The notes below the pieces were generated by a model. It worked only from the letters and a program-made list of their open reading frames with translations, was not told the origin of the DNA and made no database searches. Positions 1-5,559 of a stretch of DNA of 6,490 nucleotides are shown here, piece after piece. Location of the stretch: NCBI GenBank assembly GCA_009838595.1, contig VXRI01000083.1, forward strand, positions 3,751 through 10,240, written 5' to 3'. Every line of letters begins with the position of its first letter. The first letter of the stretch is position 1. Source of the stretch: Chloroflexota bacterium (GTDB lineage Bacteria > Chloroflexota > Dehalococcoidia > Lucifugimonadales > JADFKI01). The position numbers were made by a program, and so were the translations under genes.

Positions 1-1
1 C

Positions 2-202
2 GGCACGCCGCCGCATGGTGGCATCGCGCCGGGCATCGACCGCCTGATGATGGTGCTGACCGGCCGCGACAACATCCGTGATGTCATAGCCTTTCCCAAA
101 ACCCAAAGCGGCTTCGACCCGCTATTCGAAGCGCCGAATGTGGTGGAGCAGCGCCACCTCGACGAACTGCACATCAGCATTGATGCAGAGGATGAAACCT
201 AA
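2..202 (+). CDS. aspS: Aspartyl-tRNA synthetase, C-terminal end (partial)
   Basis: Last 66 codons of a gene that begins left of the window. AspRS is a cytoplasmic class II synthetase that charges tRNA-Asp. The visible part starts inside class II motif 3: PPHGG, then [11 protein letters not shown], with the motif-3 arginine that contacts ATP. It continues with the bacterial AspRS tail, [13 protein letters not shown], then a FEAPN segment and a final LDELHIS stretch before TAA. This order (motif 3, [11 protein letters not shown], LxELHI) is diagnostic of bacterial-type AspRS (normally roughly 590 residues), so about nine tenths is missing. Whether it is the discriminating or the Asp/Asn non-discriminating form cannot be judged from this end. 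It runs toward the crotonase gene, with a terminator between them. Confidence 0.95.
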   Translation, partial: GTPPHGGIAPGIDRLMMVLTGRDNIRDVIAFPKTQSGFDPLFEAPNVVEQRHLDELHISIDAEDET

Positions 203-335
203 CTTCGCTGTGCCTTAACACTTCCGCCGAGATATGCGGACTATTGTCGAGCGCGGTAACGAGGAATTATCGGATTGCCATATAACAAGCCGCTTAATCC
301 ACTGAATGTAAGTACGCTAGATAGGAGACAACGCA

Positions 336-379
336 AAGGGGATAGCAAGGCACATAGCATCGCAATCCCCTTCGTTTTT
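336..379 (+). terminator. Intrinsic terminator after aspS
   Basis: AAGGGGAT (336-343) pairs perfectly with ATCCCCTT (365-372). After one mismatch the stem gains two more G-C pairs (345-346 with 362-363). It is followed by CG and five T (375-379). This is the usual hairpin plus U-tract, about 135 bp past the aspS stop, so aspS has an unusually long 3' untranslated tail. It lies between convergent genes and may also stop minus-strand transcription, but the T-rich tail on that side (TTTGCGTT) is weaker. The rest of 203-470 holds no gene that I can support. Confidence 0.75.
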
Positions 380-455
380 CTCCTCTACCGGCTGATTCTC
401 CATCGCCAACACCAACTCACGGGCGCACTCATATTTGGCTGAAGATTGCGTTGCC

Positions 456-471
456 GGCGTTGTTGAACGCC
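456..471 (-). terminator. Hairpin at the crotonase stop codon (weak terminator candidate)
   Basis: GGCGTT (456-461) and AACGCC (466-471) form a perfect 6-bp stem with a 4-base loop. The last G of the crotonase TAG (minus strand, 473-471) is part of the stem. No U-run follows on the minus strand, so Rho-independent function is doubtful; it may protect the 3' end or be chance. Confidence 0.25.
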
Positions 472-1277
472 TATTGAAACGGAGCGTCTCGCGCTTCTAG
501 GAAGGCACGCATGCCGTGTTCTTGCTTGATTTCCTCTAGCGCGTCCTTTTCCGGCACTCCGGGCTGCATCGCCTCTATCATCCGAATCATCAAGTGGTGC
601 TCAAACGCCTCGGAGAAGCCCATTTTTTCGTATGTGCCTTTGATGCTGCGCTTCATCATTTGCACGGCGTAAGGCGGTACGGTCGCGATGCGGGTCGCTG
701 CCTTGCGAGCGCTGTCCATCAGCTCGTCGGCGGGGACGACCCAGTTAACCATGTTCCACTTCTCGGCGGTCTGCGCGTCAACAGTGTCGCCGGTATAGTA
801 GAGCCAGTGCAGGTGTCGCAGCGGAATAGTGAACGGCAGCATAATCGCCGGTGAGTGCGCCACGAAGCGGATTTCCGGCTCGCCGAATGTGGCGTGTTCC
901 GCGGCTATCACGATGTCGGCAGTCATCGCCAGCACATTGCCAGCCGCGAGCGCATGCCCGTTGACGGCGGCGATTGTGGGCTGGCGCAGGTGCCACAGCT
1001 TCATGAGCGTTCGCGCGGGCAGATGCTTCGCGTCCCACGCGGCAGTCGCTGGAATATCGGGCGCTTCCTGCCCCGGCGATATGTCGTAGCCGGCTGAAAA
1101 CGCCTTGCCCGCGCCAGTGAGAATTAGCACATTGACATCGTGGTCGTTGTGCACATCGTCGAGCGCATCGCTGAACTCGGTGAGCAGCCCGGCGCTGAGG
1201 GCGTTCATCTTCTCCGGACGGTTGAGCGTGAGCGTGGCGATACGGTCCGTTTTCTCAAGTCTGATGAATTGGTACAT
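471..1277 (-). CDS. Crotonase-superfamily protein (enoyl-CoA hydratase/isomerase family)
   Basis: 268 residues, full family length. Crotonases bind acyl-CoA thioesters and stabilise an enolate in a two-amide oxyanion hole. Visible marks: TLNRPEKMNALS (17-28), the first oxyanion-hole segment AFSAGYDI (59-66), the second NGHALAAGNVLAM (106-118), then ADIVIAAEHATFGEPEI (120-136) and the C-terminal helices PPYAVQMMKRSI (201-212). Aligned by eye to rat enoyl-CoA hydratase, Glu164 is kept as E135, but Glu144 is replaced by V115 and the usual GGG before it reads AAG. Keeping only the second glutamate fits an isomerase or another crotonase reaction better than classical hydration. AGGAG lies 4-5 bases before the ATG, fixing the start. 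It is the last gene of the operon begun by the sulfatase, 65 bp after the membrane-protein stop. Family is certain, substrate unknown. Confidence 0.9.
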   Translation of the reverse strand: MYQFIRLEKTDRIATLTLNRPEKMNALSAGLLTEFSDALDDVHNDHDVNVLILTGAGKAFSAGYDISPGQEAPDIPATAAWDAKHLPARTLMKLWHLRQPTIAAVNGHALAAGNVLAMTADIVIAAEHATFGEPEIRFVAHSPAIMLPFTIPLRHLHWLYYTGDTVDAQTAEKWNMVNWVVPADELMDSARKAATRIATVPPYAVQMMKRSIKGTYEKMGFSEAFEHHLMIRMIEAMQPGVPEKDALEEIKQEHGMRAFLEARDAPFQ

Positions 1278-1342
1278 AGTTCTCCTGTAAGTCAGGTGCA
1301 GGGGCTACCATTGAATGAAAGGATATAGTATGAGCGGTGCGC

Positions 1343-1690
1343 CTATCGCCTACCAAGGACTCCGAACATCCACAGGAGGTTGAGCACGAATATGACCCCC
1401 GCCACAATCCACAGGATAGTGCCATAGGTCGAATTGAATTGTAAGCCTACTCCAAGACCTAATATAAAAACACCTATCGCAAGCAGAAACAGCAGCACAT
1501 GCAAGACTATCCTTTTCCACGAATTTAGTGAGGATAATACCCACACCAAGTTGCCAACCAGTATGATGAGCGCGGCAACCCGCAGGATATTCCCGATGCC
1601 AGGGTCAATCCGCAATACAGCAAATGTCGCGGGCCACAGGATGACAATGGCGAGGACAAACAACAACACCTGGATGAGAACTTTAGACAT
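1343..1690 (-). CDS. Small four-helix membrane protein with internal duplication
   Basis: 115 residues, nearly all hydrophobic, with four predicted membrane segments at about 4-26, 32-54, 60-82 and 88-110 and very short loops. The protein is two copies of a 57-residue, two-helix unit: offset by 57 without any gap, about 18 positions are identical, including VLLF.LAI (8-15 against 65-72) and G.IL...A..I.V.NL.W (33-50 against 90-107). The ends are charged (K3 at the start, GRR at the end). AAGGA lies about eight bases before the ATG, and the gene starts 14 bp after the sulfatase stop, so it is almost surely co-transcribed with it. I do not recognise a named family. The compact repeat could be a small structural or transport-related membrane protein, but no functional motif is visible. 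Confidence 0.8.
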   Translation of the reverse strand: MSKVLIQVLLFVLAIVILWPATFAVLRIDPGIGNILRVAALIILVGNLVWVLSSLNSWKRIVLHVLLFLLAIGVFILGLGVGLQFNSTYGTILWIVAGVIFVLNLLWMFGVLGRR

Positions 1691-1704
1691 CAGTTCATCC
1701 TTCG

Positions 1705-3201
1705 CTAGACGCTTGGCAATGGAGTATCGTCTCCGGTTTGGTGCTGCCAGATTCGAATTCGAGCTGCCATATCGATGATGCGGTCGCGCTGTTCCGGGTC
1801 GTTGTACAGGTTGTTCTGCTCGTACGGGTCATTGTTCAGGTCGTACAGCTCGCACTGATCGCCCGCGCACAGGTTGAGTTTCCAGCGGTCGGGTGTGATG
1901 ACCGTGCGCCAGGGCAATGTGAGCATGCGGTTGATGTCATGGCTGCCGAGGAATCGGTCGGGTAATTCGTCGCTGGTGCCGTTCCACTGCACGAACACGT
2001 CGTTGTTTTCCAAAGTCTGCTCGCCCTTCAGCACCGGCACAAGACTCTTGCCCTGCAGCGTGTCAGGCAGTTCTTGCCCGGTCAGGTCGAGCAGCGTCGG
2101 CACTAGGTCGATGTGTCCCACGCTACCTTCGACGATTGTCTGCTCGTTCGACAGCCATGGCACTGCCATCAGCAGGGGAACTTTCGCGGATTCCTCAAAG
2201 AACGAGCGCTTTTCGAGCATGCCGTGGTCGCCCATCATATCGCCATGCTCGCTGGTGAACACCACGATGGTGTTATCTGCGATGCCAGCCTTGTCGAGTG
2301 CGTCCGTTATCTTGCCCACCATGTCGTCCACGAGCGTGACATTCGCGAGGTAGTGCGCGCGCAGTGTGCGCCAGCCTTCTTCGGTCGTAACATCTTCGCG
2401 GGATGCGGCATACCGCGTCATATACTCGTCGTCCGCATGGCTCTTGCCTTCCAGCATGAACTGCATAAAGTATTCGGCGCGAACGCGGACGACTCTGGAC
2501 GCGGTATCCGGCATCTTAAGGAACGCCTCGCCTACCGGAATCTCCGCCGGATCGTACATATCCATGTACGGCCCATGATACGGCGAGTGCGGCTCGAATG
2601 TGCTGACATACAGGATAAACGGCTTGTCCTTGTTCTCCTCGATGAACTCGGCGGCTCTGTCGCCCAGGTAGTGAGCCATCTGCATTTCTTTGGGCAGGTC
2701 TTGGCGCGCATCCGCTGAGAACACCTTCACGCCGTCCGAGTGCGTACTGTCCGGCTCGAAGCCTTCGGATTCGAGGTGCCTGTGGTACGGCGTCATTTCA
2801 TAGCGCAGTTCGGGCTTGGTGTACGCCTCGCGGTGCATGTCCTCGGTCGGACTCCACACATCGAAGCCGTGCTGCGTCTGCACGTCGTTGCCCAGGTGCC
2901 ACTTGCCCATGTAGCCCTTGAAGTACTTGTCGTCTATCATTTCGGCGATGACGGGCGTGCCTTCGGGCAGGTGAATCTTGTTCACGATAGGGCCTGCGGC
3001 GTGCGGGTAAAGCCCGGTCATTATAGTGGCGCGCGCCGGCGTGCATACCGCCTGCGCGACATAGGCGTTCTGGAACACAAAACTGCGTTCGGCAAGCGCG
3101 TTCAAGTGTGGCACATTCATATAGTCCGCGCCATAACACGCCATCGTATCCGACCGCTGCTGGTCGCTAAAAATGAAAACTACATTTGGTCTGCTAATCA
3201 T
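1705..3201 (-). CDS. Sulfatase (formylglycine-dependent, alkaline phosphatase superfamily)
   Basis: 498 residues, complete. Hydrolyses a sulfate ester, or possibly a phosphonate/phosphate ester since some relatives do that. Sequence marks: N-terminal metal site VFIFSDQQRSD (8-18, D13), the signature CTPAR (53-57) whose C53 would be converted to formylglycine, GKWHLG (99-104), FEPHSP (202-207), TSEHGDMMGDHG (316-327) where E318 occupies the position that is usually Asp, a lysine near 331, and the typical tail CELYDLNNDPYEQNNL (450-465). No signal peptide or lipobox is seen, so it is probably cytoplasmic and acts on an imported substrate. GAGAGG lies about six bases before the ATG. A TTGACA/TAAACT promoter lies upstream, and it is the first gene of an operon with the membrane protein and the crotonase. 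The maturation enzyme is not in the window. The exact substrate cannot be told. Confidence 0.93.
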   Translation of the reverse strand: MISRPNVVFIFSDQQRSDTMACYGADYMNVPHLNALAERSFVFQNAYVAQAVCTPARATIMTGLYPHAAGPIVNKIHLPEGTPVIAEMIDDKYFKGYMGKWHLGNDVQTQHGFDVWSPTEDMHREAYTKPELRYEMTPYHRHLESEGFEPDSTHSDGVKVFSADARQDLPKEMQMAHYLGDRAAEFIEENKDKPFILYVSTFEPHSPYHGPYMDMYDPAEIPVGEAFLKMPDTASRVVRVRAEYFMQFMLEGKSHADDEYMTRYAASREDVTTEEGWRTLRAHYLANVTLVDDMVGKITDALDKAGIADNTIVVFTSEHGDMMGDHGMLEKRSFFEESAKVPLLMAVPWLSNEQTIVEGSVGHIDLVPTLLDLTGQELPDTLQGKSLVPVLKGEQTLENNDVFVQWNGTSDELPDRFLGSHDINRMLTLPWRTVITPDRWKLNLCAGDQCELYDLNNDPYEQNNLYNDPEQRDRIIDMAARIRIWQHQTGDDTPLPSV

Positions 3202-3249
3202 ACTTTACCTCTCGTTAGTGAGTTTTTGCACAAGTCATATGCTTGCGTG

Positions 3250-3278
3250 AGTTTATAAAGGGATAGTCGTGGTGTCAA
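3250..3278 (-). promoter_or_regulatory. Sigma70-type promoter of the sulfatase operon
   Basis: Read on the minus strand: TTGACA (3278-3273), 17-base spacer, TAAACT (3255-3250). The -35 matches the consensus perfectly and the spacing is ideal. Transcription would start near 3243, giving a leader of about 40 bases that ends in the GAGAGG ribosome site. A TATAAA overlaps the -10 but would leave only 15 bases of spacing. Confidence 0.65.
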
Positions 3279-3295
3279 TGGTGGGCGGGCGGCTG

Positions 3296-3325
3296 TTGAC
3301 TTGGAGGGCGTAGCTGGTGTTAGAT
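3296..3325 (+). promoter_or_regulatory. Possible promoter of the 91-residue gene and MBL hydrolase
   Basis: TTGACT (3296-3301), 18-base spacer, TTAGAT (3320-3325) is the only promoter-like pair seen upstream of the plus-strand genes. If real, transcription would begin near 3332, downstream of the GTG start at 3317, and translation would have to start at the ATG at 3344. It overlaps the ribosome site used by the GTG model, so only one of the two models can be right. Confidence 0.3.
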
Positions 3326-3592
3326 TTAAGAGATGTGAATAATATGAATGTGCGAGAACTTATGGATCTGTTGTCACAATACTCTGCCGGTATGCGTGTG
3401 GTCGCGGATGGCTACGAGAGCGGATATCAAGAAGCTCTCATTTCTGTGCCAAAGATACGCTTGAACGGCGGCAAAGAGTGGAGGGATGGACGACACGGAG
3501 ACACATGTGATGAGCTGAGCAAAGATGGAAGTAGTGCGAACGTGTTAGCAATCCACCGTTCTTCGCGCTACGAAAGTATAGCGAGGAATTAG
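3317..3592 (+). CDS. Conserved-type small protein of unknown function (MNVRELMDLL...VVADGYESGY)
   Basis: 91 residues from GTG. The pattern, an N-terminal helix NVRELMDLLSQY (11-22) followed by a strand MRVVADGYESGYQEA (26-40) and a late strand NVLAIHR (75-81), is one I know from uncharacterised small proteins that often start M(N/K)V.EL...L and carry VV.GYE.GY; no function is established to my knowledge. GGAGGG (3303-3308), eight bases before GTG, supports this start. The start matching relatives would be the ATG at 3344, giving 82 residues, which has a poor ribosome site. No signal peptide or membrane segment is seen, so it is probably a soluble cytoplasmic protein. It ends five bases before the MBL gene, so the two are co-transcribed. 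It may be regulatory or a partner of the hydrolase, but that is only inferred from position. Confidence 0.75.
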   Translation: MLDLRDVNNMNVRELMDLLSQYSAGMRVVADGYESGYQEALISVPKIRLNGGKEWRDGRHGDTCDELSKDGSSANVLAIHRSSRYESIARN

Positions 3593-3597
3593 GACGC

Positions 3598-4473
3598 ATG
3601 CCATCGGACTTCACCGTAACGCTACTGGGAACTAGCTCACCGTCGCCGTCTATCGACCGCTTTGGCAGCAGCACACTGGTTGAGGCGGGCGATTTGTGGC
3701 TGTTGTTCGACTGCGGACGCGGCGCGATTCAGCGGCTGCTGCAGCTCGGACCGGACTATCCGCGCGTGGATAGGGTGTTCCTAACGCACCTGCACTCCGA
3801 CCATGTCGTGGGCATACCGGACTTGTGGCTGACGGCGTGGATAATGGGACGCAAGTCGGCATTCAAAGTGTGGGGACCCGAAGGCACGACCGATATGATG
3901 GCGCACTTGGAGCAGGCGTTTCAGGCGGACATCCACATCCGGCGAGACCTCGACGAGCTGCTGCCGCAGTCCGGCATCGACATCGTGGCAGAGGACATTG
4001 CTGAAGGCTTCGAGTTCGCGTTGGGCGATGTGCGCGTGGTCGTGTTCGATGTTGACCATCGCCCCGTAACGCCTGCATTCGGCTATCGCATCGAGTACGA
4101 CGGCAAGGTGGCGGTGCTGTCCGGCGACACGCGCCCTTGCGAGAACTTGGTGAAGTACGCGCAGGGTGCAGACTTGCTCGTCCACGAAATTATCGCGCCA
4201 AAGGCATTCTACAAGCGCGCCACGCAGATGACCGAGCATCACCGCCAAGCCGTCGTCAATCACCACACAACACCGCGGCAGGCAGGCGAAATCTTCAGCA
4301 GGATAAACCCAAAGCTGGCGGTATATTCGCATGTCATCGGCAGTCCAATCCCCGGCTACGAAGAAGAGATACTGGAAGGCACGGCAGAAACCTACGCCGG
4401 CGCCGTGGAGATTGGCTACGACTTGACGCGGGTCGATGTGGGGGAGGATGTGAAGATTGTAAGCCTTCGCTGA
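3598..4473 (+). CDS. Metallo-beta-lactamase-fold hydrolase, RNase Z/AtsA-like
   Basis: 291 residues, full length. The fold binds two zinc ions: HLHSDH (64-69), H154 in DVDHRPVTPAFGYRI, D177 in SGDT, and H245 in YSHVIG. The N-terminal LLGTSSPSP, FDCGRG (37-42), GYRIEYDGKVAVLSGDT (162-178) and LLVHE (193-197) place it in the branch containing tRNase Z, the AtsA-type arylsulfatase and cyclic-nucleotide phosphodiesterases. Against true RNase Z, the HEAT motif reads HEII and the HST motif reads HHTT (222-225), and I see no long tRNA-binding arm. It is therefore more likely a small-molecule phosphodiesterase or alkyl/arylsulfatase than the housekeeping tRNase Z. A sulfatase on the opposite side of the shared intergenic region makes the AtsA idea tempting but does not prove it. 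AGGA in the preceding reading frame serves the ATG. No signal peptide. Confidence 0.9.
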   Translation: MPSDFTVTLLGTSSPSPSIDRFGSSTLVEAGDLWLLFDCGRGAIQRLLQLGPDYPRVDRVFLTHLHSDHVVGIPDLWLTAWIMGRKSAFKVWGPEGTTDMMAHLEQAFQADIHIRRDLDELLPQSGIDIVAEDIAEGFEFALGDVRVVVFDVDHRPVTPAFGYRIEYDGKVAVLSGDTRPCENLVKYAQGADLLVHEIIAPKAFYKRATQMTEHHRQAVVNHHTTPRQAGEIFSRINPKLAVYSHVIGSPIPGYEEEILEGTAETYAGAVEIGYDLTRVDVGEDVKIVSLR

Positions 4474-4489
4474 TAAATCAGCGTGGGCT
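4462..4489. terminator. Hairpin overlapping the MBL gene stop codon
   Basis: CGCTGAT (4468-4474), AA, ATCAGCG (4477-4483) is a perfect inverted repeat containing the TGA stop. AGCC (4462-4465) and GGCT (4486-4489) extend the stem across a 2x2 internal loop. No T-run follows on the plus strand. It sits between the convergent MBL gene and the minus-strand remnant, so it may end transcription in either direction. Confidence 0.4.
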
Positions 4490-4499
4490 GGCATCGTCT

Positions 4500-4648
4500 T
4501 CACGCGCTCAAGACCAAGACCCAGAACGCCGTCAGCACTGCAAGAATGAGCATCGCATAAAAGAGGAACGCCGCGCTTTCTGTTGAAGATAATACTCAAC
4601 GGGTACGCGGCGCTCGCTTCAGAATGTTGGTTATGCGTGTCATCGAAC
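4500..4648 (-). other. Possible displaced 3' part of the preceding membrane-protein gene
   Basis: Downstream of the 4649 stop, another minus-strand frame stays open from inside the previous gene to a TGA at 4598-4596. Its end (DYDQLLGSMTRITNILKRA) reads like ordinary protein. The same frame then runs on after that TGA to 4500 and encodes a strongly hydrophobic, membrane-helix-like segment (FLFYAMLILAVLTAFWVLVL). No start codon with a ribosome site serves either piece. This could be the broken end of a longer membrane protein, or chance. If it is not coding, the interval holds nothing else I can identify. Confidence 0.3.
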
Positions 4649-4864
4649 CTAGCAGTTGGTCGTAATCGCGCGCAGCAACTTCATTGTCAGTAGCCAGTCG
4701 TCTCCGCGTGGATGATAGCAGAGGCAATCCTTCCAGCACCAGTAAGACAAAAGCACATCGCAGACACCGTATACGCCAATCCACCAGAACACTGAGGGCA
4801 GCCAGTTTCTAGGATGTACCAGAAGCTTGATGAAGATGAAGAGGTTCTTCAGCCGGGTGTTCAC
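4649..4864 (-). CDS. Unrecognised small membrane protein (third gene of the overlapping set)
   Basis: 71 residues from GTG. The GTG overlaps the TGA of the upstream gene as GTGA, a classic translational-coupling arrangement, and no separate ribosome site is needed or seen. The N-terminus is basic (MNTRLKN), followed by hydrophobic stretches around 8-16 and 21-42 (WLPSVFWWIGVYGVCDVLL). It is unusually rich in Trp and Cys (WCWKDCLCY at 42-50). The C-terminal 15 residues look less natural than the alternative frame, which has a polar, protein-like continuation, so a one-base deletion or two-base insertion near 4690 is plausible and the true protein may have been longer. I recognise no family and propose no function. 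A small toxin, holin-like protein or membrane partner of the two upstream proteins would each fit the look, without direct support. Confidence 0.5.
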   Translation of the reverse strand: MNTRLKNLFIFIKLLVHPRNWLPSVFWWIGVYGVCDVLLSYWCWKDCLCYHPRGDDWLLTMKLLRAITTNC

Positions 4865-5226
4865 TGGCGTTCATTCCCGCTGTATGTCTTTTCCCAATAG
4901 AGTGCTTCTTCGGCGCAAACTAAATCCGACGGGTGCAGACATACACCGTGCAACTTCTTGGAGATGGCGCGAAATCCGGACCTAAGGGCGAAGTAACCGG
5001 CGACTCCGGACCAGATAGGCAGCTCAATAGGCAATCTAGGTCGCTCTTGATTCTCAACCAGGTACTCCTGAACGCTCTCGCCGTCTCCTGGAACAGCACC
5101 CAGACCCAACCATGCCTCAACAATCTTTCCAATCTTTCTCGGATACTGTTCGTAGCTCCGTACTGGGGGCGGATGCACATAAACGGGATAGTCCAGATAG
5201 CTATTGTCATAGCACTCGTTGCACAT
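4861..5226 (-). CDS. Unrecognised 121-residue protein (second gene of the overlapping set)
   Basis: The chosen ATG (5226-5224) shares one base with the TGA of the gene before it (TGATG), and GGAGG lies ten bases upstream. The same frame is open further up to 5352, but those 42 codons overlap the first gene and look unlike protein. It begins MCNECYDNSY, a CxxC right at the N-terminus; two more cysteines are at 96 and 104. Middle features are a proline patch VHPPP (17-21), a helix KIGKIVEAWLGLG (31-43), an acidic stretch GDGESVQEYLVENQE (47-61), and a mildly hydrophobic segment LPIWSGVAGYFAL (69-81) too short for a confident membrane helix. Four cysteines could bind a metal or form disulfides, but the spacing matches no zinc finger that I know. 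Function unknown. The overlaps on both sides say it is made in step with its neighbours. Confidence 0.55.
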   Translation of the reverse strand: MCNECYDNSYLDYPVYVHPPPVRSYEQYPRKIGKIVEAWLGLGAVPGDGESVQEYLVENQERPRLPIELPIWSGVAGYFALRSGFRAISKKLHGVCLHPSDLVCAEEALYWEKTYSGNERQ

Positions 5227-5480
5227 CAGGAAGTCGCCTCCACCCACAGGCGCTCGCAGTGCAGCGTCGCCGTATCCACAGTCTGGTATCCGCCGCCGTT
5301 CTTCTGCATGCTCTTCACAGCGGCATCTGTGGCGGGTGTCCCATACGGGCACCTGTGCTTTGCGCCGCCAAGCCGGCTGCGCTCGTCCTCATCTGCTGCT
5401 GTAGCACGCTCCTCGGTTTCCTCCGCCGCAGAGCAAAGCCCTGCCATCAAACAGTGCCTAAGCACTCCTCTGTGTGCCAT
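5226..5480 (-). CDS. Unrecognised 84-residue protein (first gene of the overlapping set)
   Basis: The start is well supported: GGGAGG lies five bases before the ATG, and a near-consensus promoter lies about 80 bp upstream. The protein starts MAHRGVLRHCLMAGLCSAAEE, a short hydrophobic stretch that could pass for a weak signal or lipoprotein-like leader but lacks a clear lipobox. A charged, Glu/Arg-rich segment follows (AAEETEERATAADEDERSR, 18-36) that could be helical, and a Cys/Gly-containing C-terminal half has CPYGTPATDAAV (44-55). I recognise no family. Low complexity and no conserved motif mean the protein call rests mainly on promoter, ribosome site and the TGATG junction with the next gene. 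A 193-codon frame on the opposite strand competes for this DNA but has no such signals. Confidence 0.5.
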   Translation of the reverse strand: MAHRGVLRHCLMAGLCSAAEETEERATAADEDERSRLGGAKHRCPYGTPATDAAVKSMQKNGGGYQTVDTATLHCERLWVEATS

Positions 5481-5501
5481 TATAACCTCCCTTTCCTTTC
5501 C

Positions 5502-5553
5502 GCGTTCAATCTAGTTATCGTATTTGCTCAATAGAGCAATTGTTCTTGAACGC
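5502..5553 (-). promoter_or_regulatory. Structured 5' leader: nested inverted repeats
   Basis: Outer repeat: GCGTTCAA (5502-5509) and TTGAACGC (5546-5553), perfect over 8 bp. Inner repeat: TTGCTC (5524-5529) and GAGCAA (5534-5539), perfect over 6 bp with a 4-base loop. The outer arm starts at the base predicted to be the transcript 5' end, and the other arm ends about ten bases before the purine-rich ribosome site (GGGAGG). It could be an RNA stem that guards the 5' end, a translation switch, or an operator for a dimeric repressor. Confidence 0.5.
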
Positions 5554-5559
5554 AATTCC

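Noticed and set aside
223..240. TCCGC/GCGGA hairpin just after aspS
   Set aside because: The stem has only 5 bp and no T-run; the hairpin at 336-379 is a much better terminator.
463..470. TTGAACGC also occurs near the crotonase stop, matching the outer arm of the 5502-5553 leader
   Set aside because: A single 8-base match without the partner arm in the same geometry is expected by chance often enough to ignore.
1374..1426. AGGAGG followed by an ATG on the plus strand
   Set aside because: The frame ends after about a dozen codons and lies antisense inside the membrane-protein gene; the match is accidental.
3781..4599. 272-codon minus-strand frame opposite the MBL gene
   Set aside because: It is antisense to a gene with unmistakable HxHxDH and SGDT motifs. 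It is a by-product of codon bias.
4596..4784. 62-codon minus-strand frame as an independent gene
   Set aside because: Its first half lies inside the 71-residue gene with no ribosome site. Only its end looks like protein, so it is treated as a possible frameshifted continuation instead.
5226..5352. Longer version of the 121-residue protein, starting at 5352
   Set aside because: The extra 42 codons overlap the first gene and are Arg/His/Cys-rich without protein-like pattern. The ATG at 5226 has the ribosome site and the TGATG junction.
4933..5514. 193-codon open frame on the plus strand, longer than any of the minus-strand genes it overlaps
   Set aside because: It starts at a GTG without ribosome site or promoter and has a Ser/Arg/Leu-rich composition with no motif. 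The minus strand has a promoter, a ribosome site and two coupled start-stop junctions.
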